DNA of 64,000 nucleotides. Source: Polycyclovorans sp002706265 (GTDB taxonomy: Bacteria; Pseudomonadota; Gammaproteobacteria; Nevskiales; Nevskiaceae). The notes below the pieces were generated by a model that was not told the DNA's origin, made no database searches, and saw nothing but the letters and a program-made list of their open reading frames with translations. A program made the position numbers and the translations under genes. The DNA is taken from positions 1 through 64,000 of the forward strand of contig CAXBBM010000013.1 in assembly GCA_963973915.1 (NCBI GenBank). The letters run 5' to 3'. Positions 63,488 through 64,000 of the stretch are shown piece after piece; within the stretch, counting starts at the first letter, position 1, and each line of letters opens with the position of its first letter.

Positions 63488-64000
63488 AATATCCGATTCT
63501 CATTGCCTCTGTTCTGTCCTCTGGCCTGGTTGCCGCGCAGTCGCCCGCAGTGACGCCTGAGCCCACGCCGGCGCCGGCTGCCACGAACCCTTCGGCCGCG
63601 CTGCCGGCGGTGACCATCGTCGGCGAGCGCGAGGGCCTGCCGCGCATTGCCGGGTCGGCCCACGTGATTGACGAGGCTGACCTGAAGCGTTTCGGCTATG
63701 ACGACATCAACCGGGTGCTCAATGCGGTACCCGGTGTCTATGTGCGTGAAGAAGACGGCTTTGGCCTGCGCCCCAACATTGGCCTGCGCGGCGGCTCCTC
63801 CGACCGCAGCCAGAAGGTCACGCTGCTGGAAGACGGCGTGCTCTTCGGCCCGGCGCCGTATTCGGCGCCGGCCGCGTATTTCTTTCCGCTGACCTCGCGG
63901 ATGATCGGGGTCGAAGTGTTCAAGGGGCCGGCCGCCATCTCGCAGGGCCCGCAGACGATCGGCGGCGCCATCAACCTGCTGTCGGCACCGATTCCCGAAA
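63484..64000 (+). CDS. TonB-dependent receptor, FecA-like (partial, 5' end)
   Basis: The first 172 codons of a TonB-dependent outer-membrane receptor; the rest lies beyond the window. It has a signal peptide (about 1-19, KYPILIASVLSSGLVAAQ), a Pro/Ala-rich stretch, a TonB-box-like ALPAVTIVGE, and the plug domain with INRVLNAVPGVYVREEDGFG, LRPNIGLRGG, KVTLLEDGVLFGPAPYSAP and IEVFKGPAAISQG-like text (VEVFKGPAAISQGPQTIGGA). The plug resembles Fe(III)-dicitrate receptors. It is the last visible gene of the Fur-linked operon and starts within the DCC stop. Confidence 0.92.
   Translation, partial: MKYPILIASVLSSGLVAAQSPAVTPEPTPAPAATNPSAALPAVTIVGEREGLPRIAGSAHVIDEADLKRFGYDDINRVLNAVPGVYVREEDGFGLRPNIGLRGGSSDRSQKVTLLEDGVLFGPAPYSAPAAYFFPLTSRMIGVEVFKGPAAISQGPQTIGGAINLLSAPIPE

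Overview
The window reads as chromosome from a GC-rich gammaproteobacterium. Three things point there: the ubiE-ubiJ-ubiB ubiquinone cluster, a complete mraZ-to-lpxC division/cell-wall (dcw) cluster followed by dciA, an M23 peptidase and secA, and a pilBCD-coaE-zapD-yacG block. Gene content fits the Xanthomonadales/Nevskiales/Salinisphaerales side of the class; that placement is inference from gene order. There are no rRNA or tRNA genes, insertion sequences, prophage genes or CRISPR arrays that I can see. Most genes are ordinary core genes.

Layout. 1-420: a tandem ~115-bp GC-rich repeat. 428-4077: a PduO-type corrinoid adenosyltransferase, a DUF971 protein, an unusual two-domain protein (prolyl-4-hydroxylase-like oxygenase plus ATP-grasp ligase), and ubiE, which begins the ubiEJB operon (3313-6277). 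6278-6840: dispersed repeats, then an AT-rich mraZ control region with TGGGG boxes. 6841-24465: mraZ-rsmH-ftsL-ftsI-murE-murF-mraY-murD-ftsW-murG-murC-murB-ddl-ftsQ-ftsA-ftsZ, almost every junction an ATGA overlap; the only real gap, before ftsZ, holds an AT-rich palindrome. 24671-32155: lpxC, dciA (minus), M23 peptidase, secA, argJ and a Nudix/thiamine-phosphate-synthase-like fusion.

32245-38777 (minus): an MBL-fold hydrolase, then pilB, pilC, pilD, coaE, zapD and yacG, with no pilin gene. 39120-48582 (plus): a divergent sigma-54 factor, a sigma-54 activator without a receiver domain, and fliE-F-G-H-I-J-K; the flagellar operon stops after fliK, and speE/speA (spermidine synthase, arginine decarboxylase) follow. 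51498-52162 is a small DUF433/DUF5615 toxin-antitoxin-like pair, then trhO. 52997-57531 is mixed accessory metabolism: a ferritin-like PF10118 protein with an AraC regulator, a GH13_18 glycoside phosphorylase and an HD-domain protein. xthA follows.

58537-64000 looks like an iron-regulated operon: two Fur-like boxes over a promoter, then a lipoprotein with delta-60-type repeats, an imelysin-like lipoprotein that has lost the motif histidine, an HTTM (vitamin-K-carboxylase-like) membrane protein, a DCC thiol oxidoreductase and the start of a FecA-like TonB receptor. This locus and the oxygenase/ATP-grasp fusion are the best candidates for undescribed biology. All functions are assigned from recognisable motifs and gene order; no database search was run.
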